Positions 43,242-51,527 of a DNA stretch of 64,000 nucleotides are shown here, piece after piece (position 1 is the first letter of the stretch; the number at the start of each line of letters is the position of its first letter). Source of the stretch: Pseudomonas sp. UFMG81 (GTDB lineage Bacteria; Pseudomonadota; Gammaproteobacteria; Pseudomonadales; Pseudomonadaceae). The notes under the pieces were generated by a model, which searched no databases, was not told where the DNA came from, and worked only from the letters and a program-made list of their open reading frames with translations. The position numbers and the translations under genes were made by a program. The DNA is taken from NCBI RefSeq assembly GCF_015354575.1, contig NZ_JACAFQ010000008.1, positions 52,209 through 116,208 of the forward strand, in the 5' to 3' direction.

Positions 43242-43270
43242 CAAAAAGTCCGGCATTGGCCGGGCTTTTG
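43242..43270 (-). terminator. Terminator after the fecA-like operon
   Basis: AAAAAGTCCGGC, ATT loop, GGCCGGGCTTTT. On the minus strand the hairpin is followed by TTTTT, ending leftward transcription just past the receptor stop codon. Confidence 0.75.
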
Positions 43271-43280
43271 TTGTCGTCGG

Positions 43281-45611
43281 TCAGAACTCAACCGAGGTCT
43301 GCAAGTATAGAGTACGGGGTTCCCCCACATACTTGCCCTTGTTGTTGTCATCGAACGAGCGGGTGTAGTACTCGCGGTTGAACAGGTTCTTCACCCCCAC
43401 CGCCACCTTCAGGTTCGAAAGCTGCGCGCCGAAGTCGTAGCCGGCGCGGGTGCTGACCAGCATGTAGCCGGGGATGCGCCCGGTGCTGCCGTCGGCGCTC
43501 TCGCTGCTGGTGTTGGCGTTGTCGGCGTACTGGCTGCTCTGGAAGCTGCTGTCCAGGTTCAGCTGCCAAGGGCCGTCGGTGTAGCCAACCCCCAGGGTGC
43601 CCTTGTGGCGCGACGAGAACGGCACCTGGTTGCCTTTGTTCGGCCCGTCTTCGCGGATGGTGGCGTCGACGAAGGCGTAGCCGGCGTGCACGTCGAAACC
43701 GGCCAGGGCCGGGCTCAGACCGTCAAGGGCGTAGCGCACGCTGGTCTCGATGCCCTGGTGGCGGGTCTCGCCGCGGGCGATCACCGAGTCGTTGGTCTGG
43801 TTGCTCTCGTACTGGTTGTCGAAGTTGATCAGGAACGCGCCAAGCTCGGCCTGCAGGTCGCCGCTGTCGTAGCGCATGCCGGCTTCCCAGGTGCGCGCCT
43901 TCTCCGGCTTCACCTCGCCACTGCTCACGCGGTTGGGCATCTGGCTGTACTGCACGCTGCCGAACGAGCCTTCGGTGTTGGCGTACAGGTTCAGGCTGTC
44001 GGTCAGGTGGTACATCACATTCAGTGCCGGCAGCGCGGTGTTGTAGCTGCCCTGGTAGCGCTGGTTGCTGAGCTTGTTGCTTTGCTCGGAGTCGATCATC
44101 TCGTAGCGGATGCCCGGGGTGATGGTCCAGCGGCCGATGTCGATGCGGTCGTCCAGGTAGATCGCGTGGGCCTCGGTGCTGCCACGGGTGTCGCGGTCGT
44201 TGCGGCTGTCGGTGGTGGGCAGCAGGTTGCTGCGGCTCGGCTCGCGGTAGCGCAGCTCGTGGCCGGCCTCGTTGATGTAGCGGTAGCCGATGCCCAGCTC
44301 GTGCCAGCTGTCACCCAGCGCCACGCCTTGCGAGAAGCGCGTCTCGATGCCGCGCACCCAGTATTCGCGGGGCGACAGTGAGACGAAGCTGCCCTGGTCG
44401 AGGTAGCCGCTGCGCAGGGTCTTGGTGAAGAAACTGTTGACGCTGAACTGGCGGTCGTCCTGCTTGTGGTCGTAGCCGAAGTTGACCAGGGTGCGGCGGC
44501 CCCAGAACTTGTCCTTCAGGCGGGTCGACTGGTACGGGTCGTCATCGAAGGCTGCCGCGCTCAGGCCGCCGGGCATCTGCGCCTCGCCCTCGTAGTACTG
44601 GGCCATGGCATGCAGGCTGTTGGCCTCGTCCAGTTGCAGCTTGCCCTTGAGCATCAGGTCGTCGATCTGCGTGTCGCTGTGCTCGCGCCAGTCGCCGCCC
44701 CGGGTGCCGGAATACAGCAGCGCGCCGCCCAGGCCGTTGGCGTTGGTGCCGCCCACCAGCAGGTTGGCGCTGTTCTTGAAACCGTCCTGGCTGGACGACG
44801 GGCTGACCTGGTTCTGCATCGCCGCCTTGAACGTTGCCTCTTCGGGGATGGCGCGGGTGACGAAGTTGACGATACCGCCGACGTTCTGCGGCCCGTAGCG
44901 CACCGCGCCACCGCCGCGCACCACATCCACCGCGTCCATGTTGCCCAGGCTGATCGGCGCCAGCGACAGCTGTGGCTGGCCGTAGGGCGCGAAGGGCACC
45001 GGGATGCCATCCATCAGCACCGTGGAGCGCGAGGCCAGGCGCGGGTTGAGGCCGCGGATGCCGAAGTTCAGCGCCAGGTCATGGCTGCCGGTGCCGTTGT
45101 TCTCGGGGGCGTTCACCCCGGGGATGCGGTTGAGCACTTCACGGGCCGTGCTGGCGCCGCTGCGTTCGAACTCCTCACGGCGCACCACATCGCGCGCGCC
45201 GGGGTGCTCGAACACGTTGTCCTGGCGCGCCTCGCCCAGCCAGTCGCCTACCACGGTCGAGGCGCCCAGCTCCACGGCCGCGCCGGTACCAGCGGCAGGC
45301 AGCGGTTGCAGGCTGTAGGCGTTATCCGCCTCCTGTCGGGCTTGCAGGCCGCTGCCGCGCAGCAGCGCGTCGAGGCCCTGGCTGACGTCGTACTCACCCT
45401 CGAGGCCTGGGCTGGCAAGACCCTGGGTCAGGGCCGAGCCGAACGAGATCAGCGCGCCACTCTCACGGCCGAACTGGTTGAGCGCCGCTTCCAGGTTACC
45501 GGGGGCGATGTGGTAGGCGCGGCTGTCGGCGGCCTGGGCGGCAGGCACGGCAAGGCCGAGGCTGGTGGCGAGCAGCAGGGCTTGGGCGAGGGGGCTGAGG
45601 CGCAGAAGCAT
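43281..45611 (-). CDS. TonB-dependent receptor, FecA-like (with signalling domain)
   Basis: 776-residue outer-membrane receptor. It has a signal peptide (ending PAAQA), an STN signalling domain at about residues 30-100 (IAPGNLEAALNQFGRESGALISF, then GLDALLRGSGL), a plug (DVVRREEFERSGASTAREVLNRIPGVN, VDVVRGGGAVRYGPQNVGGIVNFVTR) and a 22-strand barrel ending in VEF with terminal Phe. The signalling domain contacts a FecR protein to switch on a FecI sigma factor; both genes lie just upstream in the same direction. It looks like ferric citrate receptors, but ligand is not proven. Confidence 0.9.
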   Translation of the reverse strand: MLLRLSPLAQALLLATSLGLAVPAAQAADSRAYHIAPGNLEAALNQFGRESGALISFGSALTQGLASPGLEGEYDVSQGLDALLRGSGLQARQEADNAYSLQPLPAAGTGAAVELGASTVVGDWLGEARQDNVFEHPGARDVVRREEFERSGASTAREVLNRIPGVNAPENNGTGSHDLALNFGIRGLNPRLASRSTVLMDGIPVPFAPYGQPQLSLAPISLGNMDAVDVVRGGGAVRYGPQNVGGIVNFVTRAIPEEATFKAAMQNQVSPSSSQDGFKNSANLLVGGTNANGLGGALLYSGTRGGDWREHSDTQIDDLMLKGKLQLDEANSLHAMAQYYEGEAQMPGGLSAAAFDDDPYQSTRLKDKFWGRRTLVNFGYDHKQDDRQFSVNSFFTKTLRSGYLDQGSFVSLSPREYWVRGIETRFSQGVALGDSWHELGIGYRYINEAGHELRYREPSRSNLLPTTDSRNDRDTRGSTEAHAIYLDDRIDIGRWTITPGIRYEMIDSEQSNKLSNQRYQGSYNTALPALNVMYHLTDSLNLYANTEGSFGSVQYSQMPNRVSSGEVKPEKARTWEAGMRYDSGDLQAELGAFLINFDNQYESNQTNDSVIARGETRHQGIETSVRYALDGLSPALAGFDVHAGYAFVDATIREDGPNKGNQVPFSSRHKGTLGVGYTDGPWQLNLDSSFQSSQYADNANTSSESADGSTGRIPGYMLVSTRAGYDFGAQLSNLKVAVGVKNLFNREYYTRSFDDNNKGKYVGEPRTLYLQTSVEF

Positions 45612-45705
45612 GGGGCGGTGGTCCTGTGAGAAGGGGGTTCTGCCTTCTCTGTCACGCGAGGTTCGGGAAATGGCTCAAGTTGCTTCAACTATTTTTGAGG
45701 TTCCA

Positions 45706-45804
45706 CCGGCCTCATCGCTGGCAAGCCAGCTCCCACAGGGTGGCGTATGGTTTGAAGTCAATGCGGTCGGGGTGGGAGCCGGCTTGCCGGCGATAGGGCC
45801 GGCA
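45706..45804. repeat. REPIN
   Basis: CTCATCGCTGGCAAGCCAGC faces GTGGGAGCCGGCTTGCCGGC between the receptor gene start and the fecR stop. It separates the receptor from its regulator genes, so they may be transcribed separately. Confidence 0.8.
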
Positions 45805-45809
45805 CAGGC

Positions 45810-46733
45810 TCAGCCTATGGCCGCCTCGACCGACACCCAATACCGGGTAAACCGCCGCACCTTCACCGGCAACGCCACTTCCAGCATGGCCAGGATCCGT
45901 TCGCTGTCGTCCAGCGGGTACGACCCGGAGATACGTAGGTCGGCCACCCGTTCGCTACAGCCCAGTTGCCCCAGGCGATAGCGCGACAGTTCGGCAAGAA
46001 AATCGCTCAGGCGCAGCTGCGACACCACCAGCATGCCGTCCACCCAGGCCGCGCGGTTCGGGTCCAGCGGGGCGATCGCCTGCCAGCCCGTGCGGGCGAA
46101 GCGCGCCTGGTGCCCGGCCAGCAGCGTCTGCCCGGCCACGCTGGCACTGCCGCTGAACACCGAGACCAGGCTGAAGCCTTCGAACTGGCGCACATCGAAG
46201 CGGCCACGACCCAGCTGCATGTCACCTTCGGCGGTGCGCAGGCGCAACGGGCGTGGGTCATCGAGCGCGTCCAGCAGCAACTCGCCCTCTTGCAGGTGCA
46301 CCAGCCGCTGCTGGCCATCGAAGCGCACATCGGCGGCGCTGCGGGTGTTCAGGTGCAGCTGGCTGCCGTCGTCCAGGGTCAGGCGTCGGCGTTGGCCCAC
46401 GGGGCTGCGGTAGTCGGCCATCAGCCCCGGCAGCGGGTTGTGTTGCTGCAAGCCCAGGCCGGTGGCGCTGGCCATGCCCACCAGCAACAGCGCCTTGAGC
46501 GCCCGGCGTCGGGCCGGGGAGGGCGGCGCCTGCAAGGTGGCGTGCACCACCGGCGCGGCCACCCCGCGCAGGCGCTGGTTGACCTGCTGGATATGGGCCC
46601 AGGCACGCTGGTGCTCGTGGTCGGCCTGCAACCAGTGCTCCAGGGCCTGCTGCTGGTCGAAGCCCTCGGTCTGCGACTCGATCAGCCAGTGCACGGCCTG
46701 CTCGGCGATTTGCGGCGCGAACGTCGTGTTCAT
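45810..46733 (-). CDS. FecR-like anti-sigma/sigma regulator
   Basis: 307 residues: cytoplasmic N-terminal domain (AEQAVHWLIESQTEGFDQQQALEHWLQAD), one membrane segment (LKALLLVGMASATGLGL, about residues 90-106), then a periplasmic domain starting YRSPVGQRRRLTLDDGSQLHLNTRSAADV. It passes the receptor's signal to the sigma factor. The start overlaps the fecI stop by four bases. A very long upstream extension is spurious because it reads through fecI. Confidence 0.92.
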   Translation of the reverse strand: MNTTFAPQIAEQAVHWLIESQTEGFDQQQALEHWLQADHEHQRAWAHIQQVNQRLRGVAAPVVHATLQAPPSPARRRALKALLLVGMASATGLGLQQHNPLPGLMADYRSPVGQRRRLTLDDGSQLHLNTRSAADVRFDGQQRLVHLQEGELLLDALDDPRPLRLRTAEGDMQLGRGRFDVRQFEGFSLVSVFSGSASVAGQTLLAGHQARFARTGWQAIAPLDPNRAAWVDGMLVVSQLRLSDFLAELSRYRLGQLGCSERVADLRISGSYPLDDSERILAMLEVALPVKVRRFTRYWVSVEAAIG

Positions 46734-47224
46734 AGGGCGAAGTAGCAGCGCAGGGCTGCCTTGTGCAGGTAGCGCTTGACCGTTGCCAGCGAGATGCCCA
46801 GTTCGCGAGCGATCTCGCCCTGGCCCAGGCCATCGACCTGGGCCAGCAGGAAGGCGCGCTTGACCAGCGGTGGCAGGCCGTCGAGCAGGCGGTCGAGCTC
46901 CAGCAGGGTGTCGAAGATGATCGCCTTGTCTTCCTCGCTCGGCGCTACCTGCTCCGGCACCTGGGCCAGGGCTTCGAGGTAGGCGCGCTCCAGCTCCTGG
47001 CGGCGGAAGTGGTTGCACAGCACGCGCTTGGCCACGGTGGTGAGGAAGGCGCGCGGCTCCGCCAGTTGCGGCGCTTCGCGGGCCTGGAGCAGGCGTACAT
47101 AGGTGTCCTGGGCCAGGTCCGCGGCGCTTTGCGGGCAGCCCAGGCGCCGCCGCAGCCAACCGGTGAGCCAGCTGTGGTGGTTGCGGTAGAGGCCTTCGAC
47201 AGTGGAAGAGAGGGCGCTGGACAC
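46730..47224 (-). CDS. ECF sigma factor, FecI-like
   Basis: 164 residues with sigma region 2 (WLRRRLGCPQSAADLAQDTYVRLLQAREAPQL, then PRAFLTTVAKRVLCNHFRRQELE) and region 4 (LVKRAFLLAQVDGLGQGEIARELGISLATVKRYLHKA). It directs RNA polymerase to the receptor promoter. The GTG at 47224 has GGAG before it and fits family N-termini. Divergent from the DUF3649 operon. Confidence 0.92.
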   Translation of the reverse strand: MSSALSSTVEGLYRNHHSWLTGWLRRRLGCPQSAADLAQDTYVRLLQAREAPQLAEPRAFLTTVAKRVLCNHFRRQELERAYLEALAQVPEQVAPSEEDKAIIFDTLLELDRLLDGLPPLVKRAFLLAQVDGLGQGEIARELGISLATVKRYLHKAALRCYFAL

Positions 47225-47329
47225 CGATACGACTCCGGCGCCTGATGACGCAACTGGAAGTAAGAATTGTTCGCATTGTAGTGGTATGCGAACTATTCGG
47301 CAATCGTTCAGGCAGCTTGCGCGCCCCCT

Positions 47330-47433
47330 GTAGGAGCGGCCTCGTGCCACGAAAGGGCCCCAGGATTACAACCACGCCTCAAGACTGCCGGGGCCGCTTT
47401 GCGGCCCTTTCGCGACACGAGGCCGCTCCTACA
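47330..47433. repeat. REPIN, TGTAGGAGCGGCC type
   Basis: TGTAGGAGCGGCCTCGTGCC and GCGACACGAGGCCGCTCCTA surround a shorter left inner stem and a full right stem. It lies between the two divergent iron operons. Confidence 0.85.
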
Positions 47434-47474
47434 CAAAAGCGGCGCAGGCAATCCATCTCGTCAATTTTGCTTAT

Positions 47475-47493
47475 GAGAATTGAAATCATTACT
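47475..47493. promoter_or_regulatory. Fur box candidate upstream of DUF3649 operon
   Basis: GAGAATTGAAATCATTACT agrees with GATAATGATAATCATTATC at 13 of 19 positions by hand count. It is 31 bases before the DUF3649 start, a position that allows iron repression of the operon. Confidence 0.5.
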
Positions 47494-47523
47494 ATTGCAC
47501 CCCCATTCCCCCGGACCACCGCC

Positions 47524-47829
47524 ATGTCCAGCAAAGCCACCGGCATCACCGCACGCTACCGCCTGGCCGTGGCTTCCCGCAGCCTGGCCGCGCTGCTCGG
47601 TGGCTACCTGCTGGCGTCCCTGGCCGGCGTGTGCATCACCCTGCTCACACCGATGGCCCAGGTCGACGCGGTGCTCACCGGCACGATGCTGTCGTTCGTG
47701 GTCTACCTGCTGGCGTTCATCTGGTGCTTCGCCTGCCGCAGTGCCTGGCGCGCCTGGCTGGGCGTGCTGCTGCCGGCCTTGGTGCTGGGGGTGATCGACG
47801 GGCTGGCCTACTGGATGAAAAACGGATGA
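47524..47829 (+). CDS. DUF3649 membrane protein (101 aa)
   Basis: Three hydrophobic segments and the DUF3649 opening (ARYRLAVASRSLAALLGGYLLASLAG). Members accompany PepSY and DUF3325 proteins in iron-uptake operons and probably form one inner-membrane complex with them. The stop overlaps the PepSY gene start (ATGA). Precise role unknown. Confidence 0.85.
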   Translation: MSSKATGITARYRLAVASRSLAALLGGYLLASLAGVCITLLTPMAQVDAVLTGTMLSFVVYLLAFIWCFACRSAWRAWLGVLLPALVLGVIDGLAYWMKNG

Positions 47830-49394
47830 AAGAAGGCTTCCGCCAGGCCATGGCCTGGCTGCACACCTGGACCGGCCTGATCTTCGGCTGGCTGTTGTTC
47901 GCCATCTTCCTCACCGGGACGCTGTCGTACTTCAAGGACGAGATCAACCACTGGAGCCAGCCCGAGATCAGCCATCACCCGCTGGATGCGGCGGCCAGCC
48001 TGGCCATGGCCCAGGGCTACCTGCAGCAACACGCCGGCCACGCCAGCGGCTGGTTCATCCGCCTGCCCAGCGAGCGCGAGCCGGCGCTCAGCGTGAGCTG
48101 GCGCGACCCCAATGGCGGCGGGCGGCGCGGCTTCGTCAGCAAAGAGCTGGACGCACGCAGCGGCGAACCCGTCGAGGCCCGCGACAGCCGCGGCGGCGAG
48201 TTCTTCTACCGGTTCCACTTCCAGTTGCAGATGCCCCACCCCTGGGGGCGTTGGTTGTCGACCTTCTGCGCCTTCATCATGCTGCTGGGCCTGGTCACCG
48301 GCATCATCACCCACAAGAAGATCTTCAAGGAGTTCTTCACCTTCCGCCCCGGCAAGGGCCAGCGGTCCTGGCTCGACGGCCACAACGCCATCGGTGTGCT
48401 GGTGCTGCCGTTCCACCTGATGATCAGCTACAGCAGCCTGGTGATCTTCATGGCCATGGTGATGCCGGCCAGCATCATCGCCAGCTACGGCGACAGCGAC
48501 GGCTACTTCAGCGACCTGTTCGGCCGCGACGACGAGCCCGCGCTGGCCGGCGTGGCGGCGCCGCTGGCACCCCTGCCGCAGCTCTACGCCAAGGTCCAGG
48601 CACAGGCCCCCGGGGCGCGCATGGGTTTCATCCAGGTGCATAACCCTGGCGATGCCAACGCCCGGGTCACCTTCACCCGCGCCTCGGCCGACAGCGTGGC
48701 CTACCAACGCAGCGCCAACTGGACCTTCGACGGCGCCAGCGGCGCACTGCTGAGCCAGGGTGCGCCGGAAAGCGCAGCGATGATGACCTCGTTCACTTTC
48801 GTCGGCCTGCACATGGGCAACTTCGCCGGCCCCTGGCTGCGCTGGTTGTACTTCGCCTTTGGCGTGGCCGGCACGGCGGTGATCGGCACCGGCCTGGTGA
48901 TGTGGCTGGGCAAGCGCCAGCTCAAGCATGCCAAGAGCGCGCACATGCCGGTCGAATTGCGTCTGGTCGAGGTGCTCAATATCGCCAGCATGAGCGGCCT
49001 GCTACTGGCGGTGGCGGCGTTCTTCTGGGCCAACCGGTTACTGCCGACGGCATTGCAAGGCCGCGCCGACTGGGAGATCAACAGCTTCTTCCTGGCCTGG
49101 GCGCTGTCGCTGGTGCACGCCGTGCTGCGCCCTGGGCGCCGGGCCTGGGGCGAACAACTGGCGCTGGGCGCGCTGGCCTTCGCCCTGCTGCCCCTGCTCA
49201 ATGGCCTGACCACCGGCCAGGGCCTGAACCATTCCGTGGCCGTGGGTGACTGGGCCATGGCCGGTTTCGACCTGACCGCGCTGGGCACCGCTGTGTTCCT
49301 GGCCTGGGCCGCCGGCAAGATGCTGCGTGCGCCCAAGGCCGTGGCCAAGCGCGCGCCCAAGGTCGCCAAAGCCGTGGAGGTGAGCGGATGCTGA
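47826..49394 (+). CDS. PepSY-associated transmembrane protein (putative ferric reductase-like)
   Basis: 522 residues with about seven membrane segments and two PepSY-type periplasmic regions. It begins AMAWLHTWTGLIFGWLLFAIFLTGTLSYF, has HFQLQMPHPWGRWLSTFCAFIMLLGLVTGIITHKKIF and a late FVGLHMGNFAGPWLRWLYF; conserved His residues inside helices could ligate haem. Relatives (PiuB/FpvG-like) reduce iron released from siderophores in the periplasm. Second gene of the operon, coupled to DUF3649 and overlapping DUF3325. Confidence 0.87.
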   Translation: MKEGFRQAMAWLHTWTGLIFGWLLFAIFLTGTLSYFKDEINHWSQPEISHHPLDAAASLAMAQGYLQQHAGHASGWFIRLPSEREPALSVSWRDPNGGGRRGFVSKELDARSGEPVEARDSRGGEFFYRFHFQLQMPHPWGRWLSTFCAFIMLLGLVTGIITHKKIFKEFFTFRPGKGQRSWLDGHNAIGVLVLPFHLMISYSSLVIFMAMVMPASIIASYGDSDGYFSDLFGRDDEPALAGVAAPLAPLPQLYAKVQAQAPGARMGFIQVHNPGDANARVTFTRASADSVAYQRSANWTFDGASGALLSQGAPESAAMMTSFTFVGLHMGNFAGPWLRWLYFAFGVAGTAVIGTGLVMWLGKRQLKHAKSAHMPVELRLVEVLNIASMSGLLLAVAAFFWANRLLPTALQGRADWEINSFFLAWALSLVHAVLRPGRRAWGEQLALGALAFALLPLLNGLTTGQGLNHSVAVGDWAMAGFDLTALGTAVFLAWAAGKMLRAPKAVAKRAPKVAKAVEVSGC

Positions 49395-49714
49395 GCGTCG
49401 CGCTGCTCGGCTTCGCCGGTTTCGCCGGCCTGTGCCTGGCCATGGAAAAACACTTCAACGACCTGCTTGGGCGCAAGCCCACGGCCCTTCAGCTCAAGGC
49501 CCTGCGCCTTGGCGGCTGGGTGCTGTTGGCGCTGTCGCTGGTGCTGGCCGTGCACTTTCAGGGCTGGGCCCTGGGCCTGGTGGAGTGGATCGCCGTGCTG
49601 ATGGCCGGGGTGACGCTCTGGGTATTCGGTTTGCCTTACCAGCCACGGCTGTTGCTGGGCCTGGCCGCGGCCAGCCTGGTGCTCGGGCCGCTGCTGGCCG
49701 TGCTGGCGGTGTGA
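49388..49714 (+). CDS. DUF3325 membrane protein (108 aa)
   Basis: Three hydrophobic segments; begins LLGFAGFAGLCLAMEKHFNDLLG and ends in a long hydrophobic tail, matching DUF3325. Always found with PepSY-type proteins in iron operons. Overlaps the preceding gene by seven bases and is followed after one base by the sigma factor gene. Confidence 0.85.
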   Translation: MLSVALLGFAGFAGLCLAMEKHFNDLLGRKPTALQLKALRLGGWVLLALSLVLAVHFQGWALGLVEWIAVLMAGVTLWVFGLPYQPRLLLGLAAASLVLGPLLAVLAV

Positions 49715-49715
49715 G

Positions 49716-50294
49716 GTGTTGCGCGAACCGGGGGAGCTGATCGAGCCAGACGCCGAGGCCGGCACTGGCCGGGCGCGCTTCGTCCAGGTGTTCCTCGCCC
49801 AGCGCGCACGCATGGAGGCGCTGGTCAGCCGGCGCATCGGCTGCCGCGCCACCGCCTCCGACCTGGTGCAGGACCTGTTCCTGCGTTTCTGGCGCCGCCC
49901 CGAGGTCAAGGTCGAGGCCCTCGACACCTACCTGCTACGCAGTGCCAGCAACCTGGCCATCGACTACCTGCGCAGCGAGGGCAGCCGCGACCGCGCAGCC
50001 GAAGGCTTGCAGCACACTGACGACGAACCGTTCGCCCAGGCGCCCGAGCAGGCCCTGGAGGTCGACCATGACCTGCAGCGCATCGAGACGGCGCTGCGTG
50101 CACTGCCCGAACGCACCCGGCAGATCTTCTTGCTCAACCGCATCCACGGCTGCACCTATGGCGAGATCGCCAAGGCCATGCAGCTGTCCCAGAGTGCGGT
50201 GGAAAAGCATATGATGCGCGCCCTCGAAGCGTGCAAGGCGAGCGTCGCCGAAGCCGCACCCCCACCGCGCCGGCCAGGGAGCGCCCGTCGATGA
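49716..50294 (+). CDS. ECF sigma factor, FecI-like (second copy)
   Basis: 192 residues with region 2 (LVSRRIGCRATASDLVQDLFLRFWRRPEV, LLRSASNLAIDYLRSEGSRDR) and region 4 (LPERTRQIFLLNRIHGCTYGEIAKAMQLSQSAVEKHMMRAL), plus a Pro/Arg-rich tail. Start is GTG at 49716 or TTG three bases later. It belongs to the same transcript as the DUF3649-PepSY-DUF3325 genes and is coupled to the following fecR. Confidence 0.92.
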   Translation: MLREPGELIEPDAEAGTGRARFVQVFLAQRARMEALVSRRIGCRATASDLVQDLFLRFWRRPEVKVEALDTYLLRSASNLAIDYLRSEGSRDRAAEGLQHTDDEPFAQAPEQALEVDHDLQRIETALRALPERTRQIFLLNRIHGCTYGEIAKAMQLSQSAVEKHMMRALEACKASVAEAAPPPRRPGSARR

Positions 50295-51262
50295 GCCTCG
50301 AACCGCCGATCACCGCCGAACAGTCCCAGGCCGCCTTGCGTTGGCTGGGGCGCATCCACCAGCAGCCGCAGCAGGCCGACAGCGCCGCGTTCAAGCGTTG
50401 GTTGCTGGCGGACCCGGCCCATCGCCGGGCCTATGCCGAGGCCGAAGTGTTGTGGCGCCAGACCGAGGCCCCGGCCGCACGTTTGGCGGCGCAAGAGCAG
50501 GCCAGCTTGCAGCAGTACCTGCGCGCGATGAATCGCCCCGAGCGCAAACCGCGCTGGCCACGCTTCGCCGTGGCCGCCTGCCTGGTGTTGGGGTTGGGTG
50601 GTGTGGCCGGCTGGCAGCCGCAGCACTGGTTGCAGGACCTGCGCGCCGACTACACCAGCGGTGATCAGGTGCGCCAGGTCACGTTGGCGGATCGTTCACA
50701 GCTGACGCTGGATGCCGGTACCGCGCTTGCCGTGGACTTCGACCACGGCGAACGGCGTGTGCGGCTGTTGCGTGGTGCGGCGTTCTTCGAGGTGACCCAC
50801 ACCGGCCAGCCGTTCCTGGTCGAGGCCAATGGCGGCGAGGTGCGGGTGCTGGGAACACAGTTCGAGGTGCGCGACCAGGACGATGGTGCCCAGGTCACCG
50901 TGCGCAACGGCCGGGTGGCGGTCACTGCGGCCCAAGGCCAGGTCGCTCGCGAACTGACCGCCAACCAGCAGTTGGCCTATGTCGATGGCGTGGCCGGGGA
51001 GATCGGTGTTGTGGACAGCGACAGCCGCCTGGCCTGGCGCCAGGGCTGGCTGAACTACTACCAAGTGCCGCTGGGGCAGGTGCTCGATGACCTCGGGCGC
51101 TATTACCCCGGGCGCATCCTGCTGCTCGATGGCGAGCTGGCGCAGCGCAAGGTCAGCGGCAGCTTCCCGGTGGCCGAGCCGCTGGTGGCGCTGGACTCGC
51201 TGGGGAAGGTGCTGGGCTTCTCGCGCCAGACGCTGTTGGGGCGGTTGACCCTTCTGCGCTGA
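50291..51262 (+). CDS. FecR-like regulator (second copy)
   Basis: 323 residues: cytoplasmic domain (ALRWLGRIHQQPQQADSAAFKRWLLADPAHRRAYAEAEVLW), a membrane segment near residues 92-107 (FAVAACLVLGLGGVAGW), and a periplasmic FecR domain (YTSGDQVRQVTLADRSQLTLDAGTAL, FFEVTHTGQPFLVEANGGEVRVLGTQFEV). Controls the sigma factor encoded immediately before it. Start overlaps that gene by four bases. Confidence 0.93.
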   Translation: MSLEPPITAEQSQAALRWLGRIHQQPQQADSAAFKRWLLADPAHRRAYAEAEVLWRQTEAPAARLAAQEQASLQQYLRAMNRPERKPRWPRFAVAACLVLGLGGVAGWQPQHWLQDLRADYTSGDQVRQVTLADRSQLTLDAGTALAVDFDHGERRVRLLRGAAFFEVTHTGQPFLVEANGGEVRVLGTQFEVRDQDDGAQVTVRNGRVAVTAAQGQVARELTANQQLAYVDGVAGEIGVVDSDSRLAWRQGWLNYYQVPLGQVLDDLGRYYPGRILLLDGELAQRKVSGSFPVAEPLVALDSLGKVLGFSRQTLLGRLTLLR

Positions 51263-51295
51263 TGCGTGAGCCCCGTCCGACGGGCTTACACGCCC

Positions 51296-51414
51296 CTGTA
51301 GGAGCGGCCTTGTGTCGCGAAAGGGCCGCAGAGCGGCCCCGGCAATTCCTGCGTCGCCGCCGAAAACCTGGGGCCGCTACGCAGCCCTTTCGCGACACAA
51401 GGCCGCTCCTACAG
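51296..51414. repeat. REPIN, TGTAGGAGCGGCC type
   Basis: Nearly perfect inverted copy: TGTAGGAGCGGCCTTGTGTC against GACACAAGGCCGCTCCTACA, with GGGCCGCAGAGCGGCCCC and GGGGCCGCTACGCAGCCC inner stems. It separates the regulator gene from the receptor gene. Confidence 0.88.
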
Positions 51415-51527
51415 GTCGCGCGGAAAAAAATTCAAGGGGGAGGTGAGGTACCCGCTCTCGGCATCCGTGTAGTGAGTGGAAGTGCGATTCATTCGCAAGC
51501 GTTCATCCCTCTCACAGGTCAGCGTCC

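Noticed and set aside
44466..45629. 387-codon open frame antisense to the FecA-like receptor
   Set aside because: Low-information composition and full overlap with a well-supported receptor gene.
45810..47375. FecR extended to 521 codons
   Set aside because: The extension runs through the fecI gene and a repeat; the internal ATG overlaps the fecI stop and starts the true FecR domain.
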